Source: JAGNKE01 sp964583335 (GTDB lineage Bacteria; Pseudomonadota; Alphaproteobacteria; Micavibrionales; Micavibrionaceae). Taken from it: a DNA stretch of 64,000 bases. This document shows positions 50,284 through 58,236 of the stretch, piece after piece; the first letter of the stretch is position 1; each line of letters opens with the position of its first letter. The translations under genes were made by a program, and so were the position numbers. The notes below the pieces were generated by a model that had not been told where the DNA came from, made no database searches, and was given only the letters and a program-made list of their open reading frames with translations. The stretch lies in NCBI GenBank assembly GCA_964583335.1, contig CAZOVG010000005.1, forward strand, positions 1-64,000. Reading direction: 5' to 3'.

Positions 50284-50921
50284 GCGGGGAGGCGATTCAA
50301 ATCGAATATCAGAGAACGCCCGATGATATGGCGCGGTTTTGCGCGAAGGTCTATTACAAGAATACGGGAGCGGTTAGCCGGTTCAAGCACACTTTGTTCA
50401 GAAATCTCCGGGGGATGCTGATTGGCATGCCCTTGGTTTTCGGTGTGCTTTTTTTGCTTATGGTTGGTTACGGTCAAAGCCTGTCGGACTTCGTCACGCT
50501 GAGTCTGTTGATTATCACTGCGCCTTTTATCTGGGTTCTCTGGGGGGCATGCCTGCTGGTTTCTGTTCTGCCCGCGCTTTTCAAATGCGAGTCTTGCGTG
50601 TACCGGAGGTGCAAAAAAAGTTTTGGCGCGGGTGAAAGCCTGGGCAAGCCGTCGGTTTATTACTGCAAAAAGACGCTGACGATTTCCGCTGAGTCCGTTA
50701 CGGAAGAATCCGAGTACGGGCGCTCGGAGTTGTTCTGGAAGACGTTTTCGGGGGTTGAGACGCTGGATGGGTTTTTGTGTTTTATGATCGGGGGCTTGGA
50801 CAGCGGATATATCGTGCCGGACCGTTATTTCGCCTCGGCGGAGGAAAAGCAGCGGGTTTACGCGCAGTGCGTGGCGTGGTTCGAGGCGGCGCGGGAGAAG
50901 CCTGCGGAGGGCATGGCATGA
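50280..50921 (+). CDS. YcxB-like membrane protein, tandem copy 2
   Basis: 213 aa, same layout as its neighbours: IQIEYQRTPDDMARFCAKVYY, two membrane helices (MLIGMPLVFGVLFLLMVGYG and LLIITAPFIWVLWGACLLV), then LFWKTFSGVETLDGFLCFM and IVPDRYFASAEEKQRVYAQC. The last 35 codons are nearly the same as in copy 3, pointing to gene conversion. Four cysteines follow the membrane part (KCESCVYRRCKK). Starts in the stop of copy 1. Confidence 0.78.
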   Translation: MSGEAIQIEYQRTPDDMARFCAKVYYKNTGAVSRFKHTLFRNLRGMLIGMPLVFGVLFLLMVGYGQSLSDFVTLSLLIITAPFIWVLWGACLLVSVLPALFKCESCVYRRCKKSFGAGESLGKPSVYYCKKTLTISAESVTEESEYGRSELFWKTFSGVETLDGFLCFMIGGLDSGYIVPDRYFASAEEKQRVYAQCVAWFEAAREKPAEGMA

Positions 50922-51523
50922 GCGGGGAGGTTATTGAGATCGAATATCAGCTGACGGTGGATGATTACGCGAAGTTTAGCGCTGACTGGCTGATGTTGAG
51001 TGAAGAAGATAAAAAAACCAATTCCATTTTTTACAAAATTTACTTTATTTCCCTTTCTTTTTGCCTAATCGTAAACTCTTTTACTGCTTATACTGAGTAT
51101 TTGGAAGGGGTTGATTTTAATATGTACGCACATATTTTTTCATTTTTAGTTGTTTTTTTATTGTTTACATATTTGCTGCACTTTTTTGTGAGTAGGAAGA
51201 AGAGACATTATCTATATGCTGCCTGCCTAAAATCCATGATGGCGGAGGGGAATAATAAGGCCTGGCTTTCCCCGCATAAATTGATTCTATCAGATCGCGC
51301 CATTTTTCAAAAATCTGATTATGTAGATTCTGAATACAAGTGGAGTGGGATTGAAAAAGTACAATTACTTGATGGTTGCTTGTGCCTCTTTATTTCGGCC
51401 ATTTCCGCTATATACATTCCCGCCCGGTATTTCAAATCCGAAGAAGAAAAGCAGCGGGTTTATGCGCAGTGCGCGGCGTGGTTTGAGGCGGCGCGGGAGA
51501 AGCCTGCGGAGGGCACGGCATGA
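50918..51523 (+). CDS. YcxB-like membrane protein, tandem copy 3
   Basis: 201 aa: MSGEVIEIEYQLTVDDYAKF, two membrane helices (IYFISLSFCLIVNSFTAY and IFSFLVVFLLFTYLLHFFV), then EYKWSGIEKVQLLDGCLCLF and IPARYFKSEEEKQRVYAQC. I use ATG 50918, which overlaps the stop of copy 2. The body is A+T-rich, while the ends are G+C-rich and nearly identical to those of copy 2. The same start MSGEVIE reappears in the next gene. Confidence 0.78.
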   Translation: MSGEVIEIEYQLTVDDYAKFSADWLMLSEEDKKTNSIFYKIYFISLSFCLIVNSFTAYTEYLEGVDFNMYAHIFSFLVVFLLFTYLLHFFVSRKKRHYLYAACLKSMMAEGNNKAWLSPHKLILSDRAIFQKSDYVDSEYKWSGIEKVQLLDGCLCLFISAISAIYIPARYFKSEEEKQRVYAQCAAWFEAAREKPAEGTA

Positions 51524-51954
51524 GCGGGGAGGTGATCGAGCGCCCCCTCTCCCCTAACCCCTCTCCCCCGCTGGCGGGGGAGAGGGAAGAGGCCGTGCCT
51601 CAGGGAGAGGGGGGGCATAACCGCAAGCGCCGGTTGACGGCACTTTCCAGAAAATTGCGCAAGAATCCGACGGAGGCGGAGAAGAGGCTTTGGGCGATGA
51701 TCCGCGCGGACCAGACGGGCGTTCGTTTCAGAAGGCAATATTCCATCGGCCCTTATATCGCCGATTTTGCCTCTCCCGCCGCGAAGCTTATCATCGAGGT
51801 TGATGGCGGGCAGCACAGTGAAAGCGCCGCCGACCTTGAGCGCACGCGGTTTCTGGAGCAAAAAGGTTACCGGGTCGTCCGGTTTTGGAACAACGATGTT
51901 TTGGGCAATACGCAGGGCGTTTTGCAGACGATCAGGGAGGCGGTGCGGGCATGA
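51520..51954 (+). CDS. DUF559 (Vsr-like) endonuclease-domain protein with chimeric N-terminus
   Basis: 144 aa. Residues about 35-144 are a DUF559 domain, a small PD-(D/E)xK fold related to Vsr nucleases: RRLTALSRKLRKNPTEAEKRLW, YIADFASPAAKLIIEVDGGQH with the Asp, Glu and His expected at the site, and YRVVRFWNNDVL. The first seven residues, MSGEVIE, are those of YcxB copy 3; residues 8-33 (RPLSPNPSPPLAGEREEA) are encoded by a G+C-rich palindrome. So the start seems to come from a further YcxB-like gene replaced after codon 7. ATGA joins it to sufS. Confidence 0.82.
   Translation: MSGEVIERPLSPNPSPPLAGEREEAVPQGEGGHNRKRRLTALSRKLRKNPTEAEKRLWAMIRADQTGVRFRRQYSIGPYIADFASPAAKLIIEVDGGQHSESAADLERTRFLEQKGYRVVRFWNNDVLGNTQGVLQTIREAVRA
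51542..51617. repeat. G+C-rich palindrome within the DUF559 gene start
   Basis: A perfect 13-bp stem CCCTCTCCCCCGC / GCGGGGGAGAGGG (51559-51586, loop TG) is framed by outer arms CCCCCTCTCCCCT (51543-51555) and AGGGAGAGGGGGGGC (51603-51617). This is the widespread polypyrimidine/polypurine palindrome that appears in proteobacterial intergenic DNA and, translated, gives PLSPNPSPPLAGER. Here it has been read through as coding sequence. Confidence 0.8.
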
Positions 51955-53192
51955 GCAAAATTATTTCGCCTTGGCGTACAGATTTTCCGATTTTCAGCAC
52001 GACCATGCACGGGAAGCCTTTGGCGTTTCTCGATAGCGGGGCGAGCGCGCAGAAGCCGCGCGCGGTGATCGACGCGATGGACCGGGTGATGGAGGCGGGA
52101 TACGCCAACATCCACCGGGGGCTTTACGCGCTTTCGCAGAACTTGACGGCTTCGTTCGAGGAGGTGCGGGGCACGGTCGCGCGGTTCATCGGCGCGGGCA
52201 GCGAGAAAGAGATTGTCTTTACGCGCAATTCGACGGAGGCCATTAATCTTGTCGCGCAGAGCTGGGGCCGGGCGCATCTCAAGGCCGGGGACGAGATTAT
52301 CCTGACGGCCATGGAGCATCACGCGAATATCGTGCCGTGGCAGTTGCTGTGCGATCAGATCGGGTGCCTCATTAAGGTCGTGCCGATCACGGCGGACGGG
52401 CAGCTTGATCTGGCTGCGTTTGAAACGCTGCTTTCCCCCAAAACCAAAATCATCGGCGTGGTGCATGTCTCCAACGCGCTGGGCACGCATAACCCGGTGG
52501 AGCAGATCATTAGAGTCGCGCGGGCGCATAATCCGGCGATCAAAATTCTGGTGGACGGGTCGCAGAGCGCGGTGCATATGGCGGTCAACGTGCGGGCGAT
52601 GGACGCGGATTTCTTTGTCTTCACGGGGCATAAGCTTTATGGGCCGACGGGGATCGGGGTTCTGTATGGCAAGTTTGAAGTTCTTGAAACCATGCCGCCC
52701 TATCAGGGGGGCGGGGACATGATTGAGCGGGTGCGGTTCTCCGGCACGACCTATAAGGAGCCGCCGTACCGTTTCGAGGCCGGGACGCCCGCCATCGTGG
52801 AGGTGATCGGGCTGGGCGCGGCGATTGATTACGTCAGCGCCATCGGGATGGACGCTATCGCGGCGCATGAGAGGGCGCTTTTGGAGCAGATCACGCCCGT
52901 TTTACGGTCGGTCAACGGGCTGCGGCTTTACGGGCCGGAGGATACGGCGAAGAAAGCGGGCATCCTGAGCTTTACCGTCGAGGGGGCGCATGCGAGCGAT
53001 CTGGGCATGATTTTGGACCAGTGCGGGGTGGCCGTGCGGACGGGGCATCATTGCTGTATGCCGCTGATGGACGCGCTGGGCGTGGAGGCGACGGTGCGAG
53101 CGTCGTTTGGGCTTTATACGAACGGGGATGATCTCGACGCGCTTATTGCCGGATTGGAGAAAGCGCGTATGCTGTTCGGTTTGGGGACTTAG
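51951..53192 (+). CDS. sufS: Cysteine desulfurase SufS
   Basis: 413-aa PLP enzyme that supplies persulfide sulfur to the SUF scaffold. The PLP lysine is in FVFTGHKLYGPTGIGVLYG; other landmarks are GYANIHRGLYALSQ, MEHHANIVPWQ, VDGSQSAVHM and the active cysteine loop VRTGHHCCMPLMDALG. ATG 51951 overlaps the DUF559 stop; an in-frame upstream start lies inside that gene. SufE or SufU is not in the window, and where the sulfur goes next is therefore not visible here. Confidence 0.97.
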   Translation: MSKIISPWRTDFPIFSTTMHGKPLAFLDSGASAQKPRAVIDAMDRVMEAGYANIHRGLYALSQNLTASFEEVRGTVARFIGAGSEKEIVFTRNSTEAINLVAQSWGRAHLKAGDEIILTAMEHHANIVPWQLLCDQIGCLIKVVPITADGQLDLAAFETLLSPKTKIIGVVHVSNALGTHNPVEQIIRVARAHNPAIKILVDGSQSAVHMAVNVRAMDADFFVFTGHKLYGPTGIGVLYGKFEVLETMPPYQGGGDMIERVRFSGTTYKEPPYRFEAGTPAIVEVIGLGAAIDYVSAIGMDAIAAHERALLEQITPVLRSVNGLRLYGPEDTAKKAGILSFTVEGAHASDLGMILDQCGVAVRTGHHCCMPLMDALGVEATVRASFGLYTNGDDLDALIAGLEKARMLFGLGT

Positions 53193-53207
53193 AAGAAAGG
53201 CACGGGC

Positions 53208-53798
53208 ATGGGGCGGTTGTTTTTGTTGTTGATGTTGCTTGGCGCGAGTATCGGCGCCGCGTATGTGATTACGCAAGGCAATCCGGGCGCCACCGGGGCG
53301 CGTCCCTATACGCTGCCCAAGGCGCAGCAGTCGGGCGATACGAACGAGGCGCTGCATGACTTGCAGGAAGACAAGTTCGCCAAGGCGCAGCGGGAGGCCT
53401 TCACAGAGGCCTGTGTCAATGAGGGCAGAAAAAACGAGGACGCAAAAAAATCGGGGATGGATATTCAGGGCTTTTGTGGTTGCATCGCCGATGCACATAT
53501 GAAGCTGGATTTCTCGATCAGCGGGGAGAAAGAAAAGCGCGTGGAGTATCTCAAGAAAGGCAAACCGTGTTTCGAGACGTATCTCAAGCCCGTGATCGCC
53601 AAATCCTGCGCGCTGGCGCGGGCGACTTCGGGGATCAATATCGATTGCGCATGCATGTACAGCTATTCTCTTAAGGAGCATGTGATGCAATGGATCGATG
53701 GAACGGAAGGTAAAGTGAAGAAGGATATCAACGATCAGGCGCGCGAGCAGCGGAAGATGGATACGGGCATGGGTATTCTTAAGAAGTGTATAAAATAA
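53208..53798 (+). CDS. Secreted eight-cysteine protein of unknown function (suf operon copy)
   Basis: 196 aa. One N-terminal hydrophobic segment (RLFLLLMLLGASIGAAYVIT) acts as signal or anchor. The rest carries the layout C-x20-CxC-x28-C-x12-C-x12-CxC-x(n)-C, with CxC pairs in FCGCI and DCACM. This matches, including the exact x12 gap, the protein at 29918-30598, which sits in the gat operon. It lies 15 bases after sufS and 57 before the sufT start chosen here. A periplasmic disulfide-bonded or metal-binding protein is possible; no family name is known to me. Confidence 0.8.
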   Translation: MGRLFLLLMLLGASIGAAYVITQGNPGATGARPYTLPKAQQSGDTNEALHDLQEDKFAKAQREAFTEACVNEGRKNEDAKKSGMDIQGFCGCIADAHMKLDFSISGEKEKRVEYLKKGKPCFETYLKPVIAKSCALARATSGINIDCACMYSYSLKEHVMQWIDGTEGKVKKDINDQAREQRKMDTGMGILKKCIK

Positions 53799-53855
53799 GG
53801 GCTGCGGATTGTGACGGAACCTATGGAAAAGGCGAATTTAGACGGAGAGGACGCG

Positions 53856-54257
53856 ATGAGCGAGACTGCGCCTGCCGCCGTTCCGGCGGACCCGTTTGAG
53901 GATTTGTGTGAGCCGGCGCATGTGGACGTGCCGGACGGGCATGTGTTGTGGCCGAAGATGAAGGCCGCGCTGCGGGAGATTTACGACCCGGAGATTCCGG
54001 TCAATATCTATGAGCTGGGGCTGATTTACCGGGTTGAGATCGCCGAGGAATCGCAAGGGGTTAGTGATGTGAAGGTGCAGATGACGCTGACCTCTCCGGG
54101 CTGTCCGGTGGCGCAGGAAATGCCGGGGTGGGTGCAATCTGCTATAATGCCCATAGAGGGCGTCGGCGGGGTGACGGTCGAGATGGTCTGGGACCCGCCG
54201 TGGGACCCGTCGAAGATGGCGGAAACCGCTAAAATGCAACTCAATATGTTTATGTGA
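53856..54257 (+). CDS. sufT: SUF-associated DUF59/MIP18-type maturation factor
   Basis: 133 aa. DUF59 domain with LREIYDPEIPVNIYELGLIY, the cysteine motif LTSPGCPVAQEMPGW and the ending MVWDPPWDPSKM, all as in the SufT/PaaD-like proteins that help deliver Fe-S clusters. Starts at 53811 (GTG) and 53823 (ATG) are possible; I chose ATG 53856 because GGAGAGG lies five bases before it. The stop is directly followed by a 144-base palindromic repeat. Confidence 0.9.
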   Translation: MSETAPAAVPADPFEDLCEPAHVDVPDGHVLWPKMKAALREIYDPEIPVNIYELGLIYRVEIAEESQGVSDVKVQMTLTSPGCPVAQEMPGWVQSAIMPIEGVGGVTVEMVWDPPWDPSKMAETAKMQLNMFM

Positions 54258-54401
54258 GGGGCCGTGTTCAAACTTTGTCTTTTGGTCTGCAAACTGCGTC
54301 TTTCTGCGCTTCCGGTACTCATGTACCCAAACGTACACTGCGTTCCGGTTCTCGAAAGCCGCAGTTTTCGACACAAAATACTGTGTTTGAAAATCGGCCC
54401 C
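54258..54401 (+). repeat. Large palindromic intergenic repeat, type A copy 2
   Basis: Starts the base after the sufT stop. Outer arms GGGGCCG..TTCAAAC and GTTTGAA..CGGCCCC, middle arms AACTGCG / CGCAGTT, then CTTTC..CTTCCGG / CCGG..GAAAG, and core CTCATGTAC-CCAAAC-GTACACTGCG. Most of the 144 bases can fold into one hairpin. It separates sufT from the A-type carrier gene. Confidence 0.88.
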
Positions 54402-54433
54402 CGTGTTTGTTTATGACGACCCGGAGAGTAAGG

Positions 54434-54793
54434 ATGCAACCGATTCAAATGACGGACAAAGCGGCGGCGCAGATTAAGGCGCTGCTTGAGGGCGCTCCGG
54501 CGGGGTCGCCGGGGGTCAGGCTGAGCATCAAGAGCACGGGTTGTTCGGGCCACAGCTATCACATGGATTACATCAAGCCGGGGGCCGATCTTTCCGCCGA
54601 TGATTGTTTTGAGCAGGCCGGAGCCAAGATTTACGTGCCGCGCATGCATTCGTGGATGCTGTTCGGCATGACGGTCGATTACGTCACGGACGAGCTGGGC
54701 AATTCCAAGTTCGATTTCGTCAACCCGAACGAGACGGGGCGCTGCGGCTGCGGCGAGAGTTTTCAGGTCTCGCGGGAGAAGGTTTCTACCTAA
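54434..54793 (+). CDS. A-type Fe-S carrier (HesB/IscA/SufA family)
   Basis: 119-aa carrier that passes clusters from SufBCD to target proteins. The three ligands are Cys37 (KSTGCSGHSY) and Cys104/Cys106 (TGRCGCGESF), the family pattern C-x(n)-CGC. It also has the conserved SWMLFGMTVDYV strand. ATG 54434 is preceded by GGAG. It is the last gene of the suf cluster, separated from sufT by the palindromic repeat, and ends six bases from the convergent dusA. Confidence 0.94.
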   Translation: MQPIQMTDKAAAQIKALLEGAPAGSPGVRLSIKSTGCSGHSYHMDYIKPGADLSADDCFEQAGAKIYVPRMHSWMLFGMTVDYVTDELGNSKFDFVNPNETGRCGCGESFQVSREKVST

Positions 54794-54799
54794 AATACT

Positions 54800-55819
54800 T
54801 CAGGCGGCAGATTTGCGGCGGGCGGCTTCGTAAGCTTCCAATGCCGCTTCGATCACGGTTTCGTCGGCTCCCGGTTTGTGGGGAAGGGTGCTGAGCGCCT
54901 GCCTCCACAGTCTTGCGCCGGGGACGCTCTGATAAAGATTTATAATATGGCGCGTGATGGATTTCGCGGGGGTGCCGTATTTTTCCGCCTGCTCCCTTAT
55001 ATAGGGGATCATGGCGCGGGCGATGTCCTCGCGGGACAATTCGACTTCGTTTCCAAAAATCGTGCGTTCGATTTCGGTCAGGAGATCGAAGGGGTTTTGA
55101 TAGGCTTCGCGGCCGATCATCACGCCGTCGAAAACTTCGAGATGGCTTGCCGTTTCCTGCGCGGTTTTGATGTCGCCGTTGACGATGATCTCCAACTCGG
55201 GATGCGCGGCCTTCATTTTGGCGGCGCGGGCGTAGTTAATCGCCGGCTTGGTCCGGTTTTCCTTGGGCGAGAGGCCCTGCAGCCAGGCCTTGCGGGCGTG
55301 GATGATCACGGTTTCGCAGCCCGCCGTCTTGATCTTATTTATAAAGGTGTGCAGGAACTCTTCGCTGTCCTGATCGTCTATGCCGATGCGGCATTTGACG
55401 GTGACGGGGATTTTGGCCGCGTTTTTCATAGCGGCGATCCCTTCGGCCACCAGATCCGGCTCGCCCATCAGGCAGGCGCCGATCATGCCGCGCTGGACGC
55501 GGTCGGACGGGCAGCCGCAATTCAGGTTGATTTCGTCGTAGCCGTAATCTTCGCCGATTTTGGCGCAGGCGGCGAGATCGGCGGGGTCGGAGCCGCCCAG
55601 TTGCAGCGCCAGAGGTTGTTCGGACGGATCGAAGCGCAGGAAGCGGTCGCGGTCGCCGTGCAGGATCGCGCCCACGGTCACCATTTCGGTGTAGAGGCGG
55701 ACATTCGGCGAGATCAGGCGCGCGAAATAGCGGAAATGGCGGTCCGTCCAATCCATCATCGGGGCGATGGATACGGTTTTGGCTTTTTGCGCGGTTTCTG
55801 TTACATTGGCGGTGTTCAT
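54800..55819 (-). CDS. dusA: tRNA-dihydrouridine synthase A
   Basis: 339-aa flavoenzyme reducing U20/20a in the tRNA D-loop. TIM-barrel start VSIAPMMDWTDRHFRYFARL, then LQLGGSDP, the catalytic cysteine loop INLNCGCPSDRVQ, VTVKCRIGIDD, and the FMN-phosphate region IIVNGDI with GVMIGREAYQNP. SITRHIINLY in the helical tail is DusA-specific. It is divergent from the SH3 gene across only 29 bases. Confidence 0.97.
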   Translation of the reverse strand: MNTANVTETAQKAKTVSIAPMMDWTDRHFRYFARLISPNVRLYTEMVTVGAILHGDRDRFLRFDPSEQPLALQLGGSDPADLAACAKIGEDYGYDEINLNCGCPSDRVQRGMIGACLMGEPDLVAEGIAAMKNAAKIPVTVKCRIGIDDQDSEEFLHTFINKIKTAGCETVIIHARKAWLQGLSPKENRTKPAINYARAAKMKAAHPELEIIVNGDIKTAQETASHLEVFDGVMIGREAYQNPFDLLTEIERTIFGNEVELSREDIARAMIPYIREQAEKYGTPAKSITRHIINLYQSVPGARLWRQALSTLPHKPGADETVIEAALEAYEAARRKSAA

Positions 55820-55848
55820 CGCGGTTTCTTTACCATATTTCGTTTCTC

Positions 55849-56415
55849 ATGGCGTCTAAAAATCGGTTATCCCGGATTTTTTTCCTTTTTGCTGTCGCGT
55901 GCGCGTTTTTTTGCGGCACGGCGCAGGGTGTCTATGCCCAAGAGGACGCCGCATCGCCCGCTAAGGCGCAGAATCCCTATCGTTCGACCGATCTGCCGCT
56001 GCCGCGTTTTGTCTCGCTGGGGTCGGATGAGGTGCATGTGCGGGCGGGGCCGGGGCAGAAATATCCCATAAAATGGACGTTTTCGCGGGCCGGGCTGCCG
56101 GTCGAGATCATCCTTGAATTCGAGAACTGGCGCAAGATCCGCGACCATGACGGGCAGGAAGGCTGGGTTTTTCACACGCTTTTGGTCGGGCGGCGCACGG
56201 CGATTATTGAGGGCGAGGGCGAGGTTCCGGTCTATGAAAAGCCCTTTTATGATGAATCTAAAAAATCAAATGTAAACATAAGGTTGGAGCCTTTTGTTTC
56301 AGTTAATCTTGAGGCGTGCAAGCCGCAATGGTGCCAGATCGAAACCTCTGGATATCATGGATGGATTGAGAGAAAAGCACTCTGGGGTATTTACGAGGGC
56401 GAATTATTTGATTAG
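55849..56415 (+). CDS. Secreted SH3-domain protein
   Basis: 188 aa. Signal peptide IFFLFAVACAFFCGTAQGVYA, then an alphaproteobacterial-type double SH3 unit: VRAGPGQKYPIKWTFSRAGLP with WRKIRDHDGQEGWVFHTLL, and a second half NVNIRLEPFVSVNLEACKP with WIERKALWGIY. Such proteins are periplasmic and thought to bind peptidoglycan. The 3' part is A+T-richer than the 5' part. Confidence 0.85.
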   Translation: MASKNRLSRIFFLFAVACAFFCGTAQGVYAQEDAASPAKAQNPYRSTDLPLPRFVSLGSDEVHVRAGPGQKYPIKWTFSRAGLPVEIILEFENWRKIRDHDGQEGWVFHTLLVGRRTAIIEGEGEVPVYEKPFYDESKKSNVNIRLEPFVSVNLEACKPQWCQIETSGYHGWIERKALWGIYEGELFD

Positions 56416-56502
56416 AATCAAGGCCGTAGTTCAGTGCTACGCCCTTCCTTTCTTTCTTTTCAAACACTTACATCAACTTCGCTTCAAGGTATTGTCGGAA
56501 AT

Positions 56503-57477
56503 ATGTTTGCCCTCACAAACAAGCCCGATATGGGTGCTCGATTCTATTCGGCTTTGATTCAGCTTGCGTCCGACCACGAGCGGGGCGTCGATGCGATGAA
56601 AGTCATTCAGCTTATGTCCGGGGTTCTGGTCGAAAATTACTTTATTTTCGACGAGGCGGATAAAGCGATGCAGGCCAGTTTCATGAAACTGGCCGATCTT
56701 TTGAATTGCGATCCGGCTTCCGGGCCGATGGCGCCGTTCGCGCTGCCGCCCGCGCATGTCCTCGATCACGAGACGGAGCGTGGCCGGATGGCGGCGCGTC
56801 TGTTCTTCGAGGATTGGATGGATTGCCATCACGAGTTCAACGAGCTTTTGCATATGCTTTACCAGCAAATTTTGATCGGCTGGGAGGATATGGGCCTCTC
56901 GCGGGAGGAGTCGTTCCGCCTGCTGATCGAGTGCACCAAGAAGGCCATGGCGTTCGAGATTTCGGCGCAGGAGCTGTGCGATGTCGTTCTGGAGCGGCTG
57001 GTGCAGCAGCAGGGCTGGACGCTGGGCGATTGCATTTCCGCGCTGAGCGGGGTGGCGGGGCGCCGGTTGGCGATTTCCGTGAATTCCAACGATTTCACCT
57101 ATTTCCGAGGGCCCGACCTGCCCGAGAGCCTTGAGCAGATCGCGCATGTGATGACTCAGGAAGCCGTGCGGCACGGGATTGCGGCGGGGACGAGCTGGCG
57201 TTTTGGCCTTCCCGCCAACGATATGCCCGTCAACGCTCCGGTTTCCCTTATTCGCGAGATGGAGCCGCGTTGTCTGCGGTTTTTCCGGGCGATTCAGGTC
57301 ACGCATCCGTTCGATCAGGCCGTCAGTTGCGCCAAGGCGGCGGGGCGGATGATCGCGGTTGCTTCCGGCGGCGAATTGCCGGATATCGAGCCCGCGATTG
57401 CCAAGCCTTTGGCCATGAGCGCGATGACGGAGACGTACAAACATGTCTGTCTCGATTTCGACATGGTCTCCTACTAG
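56503..57477 (+). CDS. Hypothetical protein upstream of fabA
   Basis: 324 aa, soluble, not recognised. The first half is helical with many aromatic and acidic residues (FYSALIQLASDHERGVDAMK, LFFEDWMDCHHEFNELLHML); the end contains RFFRAIQVTHPFDQAVSCAKAAGR. A longer frame exists, but ATG 56503, after GGAAAT, begins the better-composed protein. Its TAG stop is part of the palindromic element at 57474. It stands 191 bases before fabA. Confidence 0.7.
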   Translation: MFALTNKPDMGARFYSALIQLASDHERGVDAMKVIQLMSGVLVENYFIFDEADKAMQASFMKLADLLNCDPASGPMAPFALPPAHVLDHETERGRMAARLFFEDWMDCHHEFNELLHMLYQQILIGWEDMGLSREESFRLLIECTKKAMAFEISAQELCDVVLERLVQQQGWTLGDCISALSGVAGRRLAISVNSNDFTYFRGPDLPESLEQIAHVMTQEAVRHGIAAGTSWRFGLPANDMPVNAPVSLIREMEPRCLRFFRAIQVTHPFDQAVSCAKAAGRMIAVASGGELPDIEPAIAKPLAMSAMTETYKHVCLDFDMVSY

Positions 57478-57579
57478 AGCTTCGAGCGTTTTGATTGTAT
57501 TGCGTTGCTTCGTCGCTCATGTACGTCTTGTACACTTCGCTCCTTGCGCCTGATTCAATCAAAACGCTCTTTGCTCTAG
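57474..57579 (+). repeat. Large palindromic intergenic repeat, type B copy 1
   Basis: Outer arms CTAGAGC / GCTCTAG contain the stop codon TAG of the preceding gene. The next arms AGCGTTTTGATTG (57485-57497) and CAATCAAAACGCT (57556-57568) match perfectly. The core CTTCGTCGCTCATGTAC-GTCTT-GTACACTTCGCTCC is identical in copy 2 (60303-60419) except for the loop. Adjacent to the fabA promoter. Confidence 0.9.
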
Positions 57580-57610
57580 GAGAACTGTAGCGAAAATCTA
57601 AGAACGGGGC

Positions 57611-57639
57611 TTGCCGCACGGGGCATTCCTTCGTATAAA
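57611..57639 (+). promoter_or_regulatory. Sigma-70-type promoter of the fabA-fabB-fabI operon
   Basis: TTGCCG at 57611-57616 and TATAAA at 57634-57639 with a 17-base spacer, 29 bases before the fabA ATG; GCAGGA serves as ribosome site. The palindromic repeat ends 31 bases upstream. Confidence 0.72.
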
Positions 57640-57668
57640 GCACTTGGTAAGTAAAGCGGCAGGACATC

Positions 57669-58190
57669 ATGAGCTTCGTTCCCAAGGACAGTTATTCCTA
57701 CGAGGACATTCTCGAATGCGGGCACGGGCGCCTTTTCGGCCCCGGCAACGCGCGGCTGCCGCTTCCGCCCATGCTTATGTTCGACCGGATCACCAAGGTT
57801 TCGACCGAGGGCGGCACGTACGGCAAGGGTTTCATCGAGGCCGAGCTGGACGTTAAGCCGGACCTGTGGTTTTTCGCGTGTCATTTCGAGAGTGATCCTG
57901 TCATGCCGGGGTGTCTGGGGCTGGACGCGCTGTGGCAGATGCTGGGGTTTTATCTGGGCTGGACGGGTTCGCCGGGTTCGGGCCGCGCGCTGGGGCTGGG
58001 CGAGCTTAAGCTGACCGGGCAGGTGCTGCCCGAGACCAAGATCGTGAAATATGTCGTCAATATCAAGCGGCTGATGAAGGGGCGGCTGGTGCTGGGCATC
58101 GGCGACGGCACCATGTACGGCGACGGCAAGGCCATCTATGAGGCCAAGGACCTGAAGGTCGGGTTGTTTGAAAATCCGCGCGCGATCTGA
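57669..58190 (+). CDS. fabA: 3-hydroxydecanoyl-ACP dehydratase/isomerase FabA
   Basis: 173-aa hot-dog enzyme that makes trans-2- and then cis-3-decenoyl-ACP, the branch point to unsaturated fatty acids. Catalytic His72 (FFACHFESDPVMPG) and Asp86 (LGLDALWQ) are in place, as is the LPPMLMFDRI start. Together with fabB it provides the anaerobic route to unsaturated fatty acids. Confidence 0.98.
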   Translation: MSFVPKDSYSYEDILECGHGRLFGPGNARLPLPPMLMFDRITKVSTEGGTYGKGFIEAELDVKPDLWFFACHFESDPVMPGCLGLDALWQMLGFYLGWTGSPGSGRALGLGELKLTGQVLPETKIVKYVVNIKRLMKGRLVLGIGDGTMYGDGKAIYEAKDLKVGLFENPRAI

Positions 58191-58236
58191 TATTCCAGAA
58201 GAACGCAAAACACAGACAGGCAAGGGGTTTACGGAT

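Noticed and set aside
49729..51523. Tandem repeats as a CRISPR array
   Set aside because: The repeated parts are ends of complete reading frames with large variable centres, not short repeats and spacers. No CRISPR array or cas gene was seen anywhere in the window.
54878..56071. 397-aa plus-strand frame
   Set aside because: Antisense to dusA and then out of frame with the SH3 gene.
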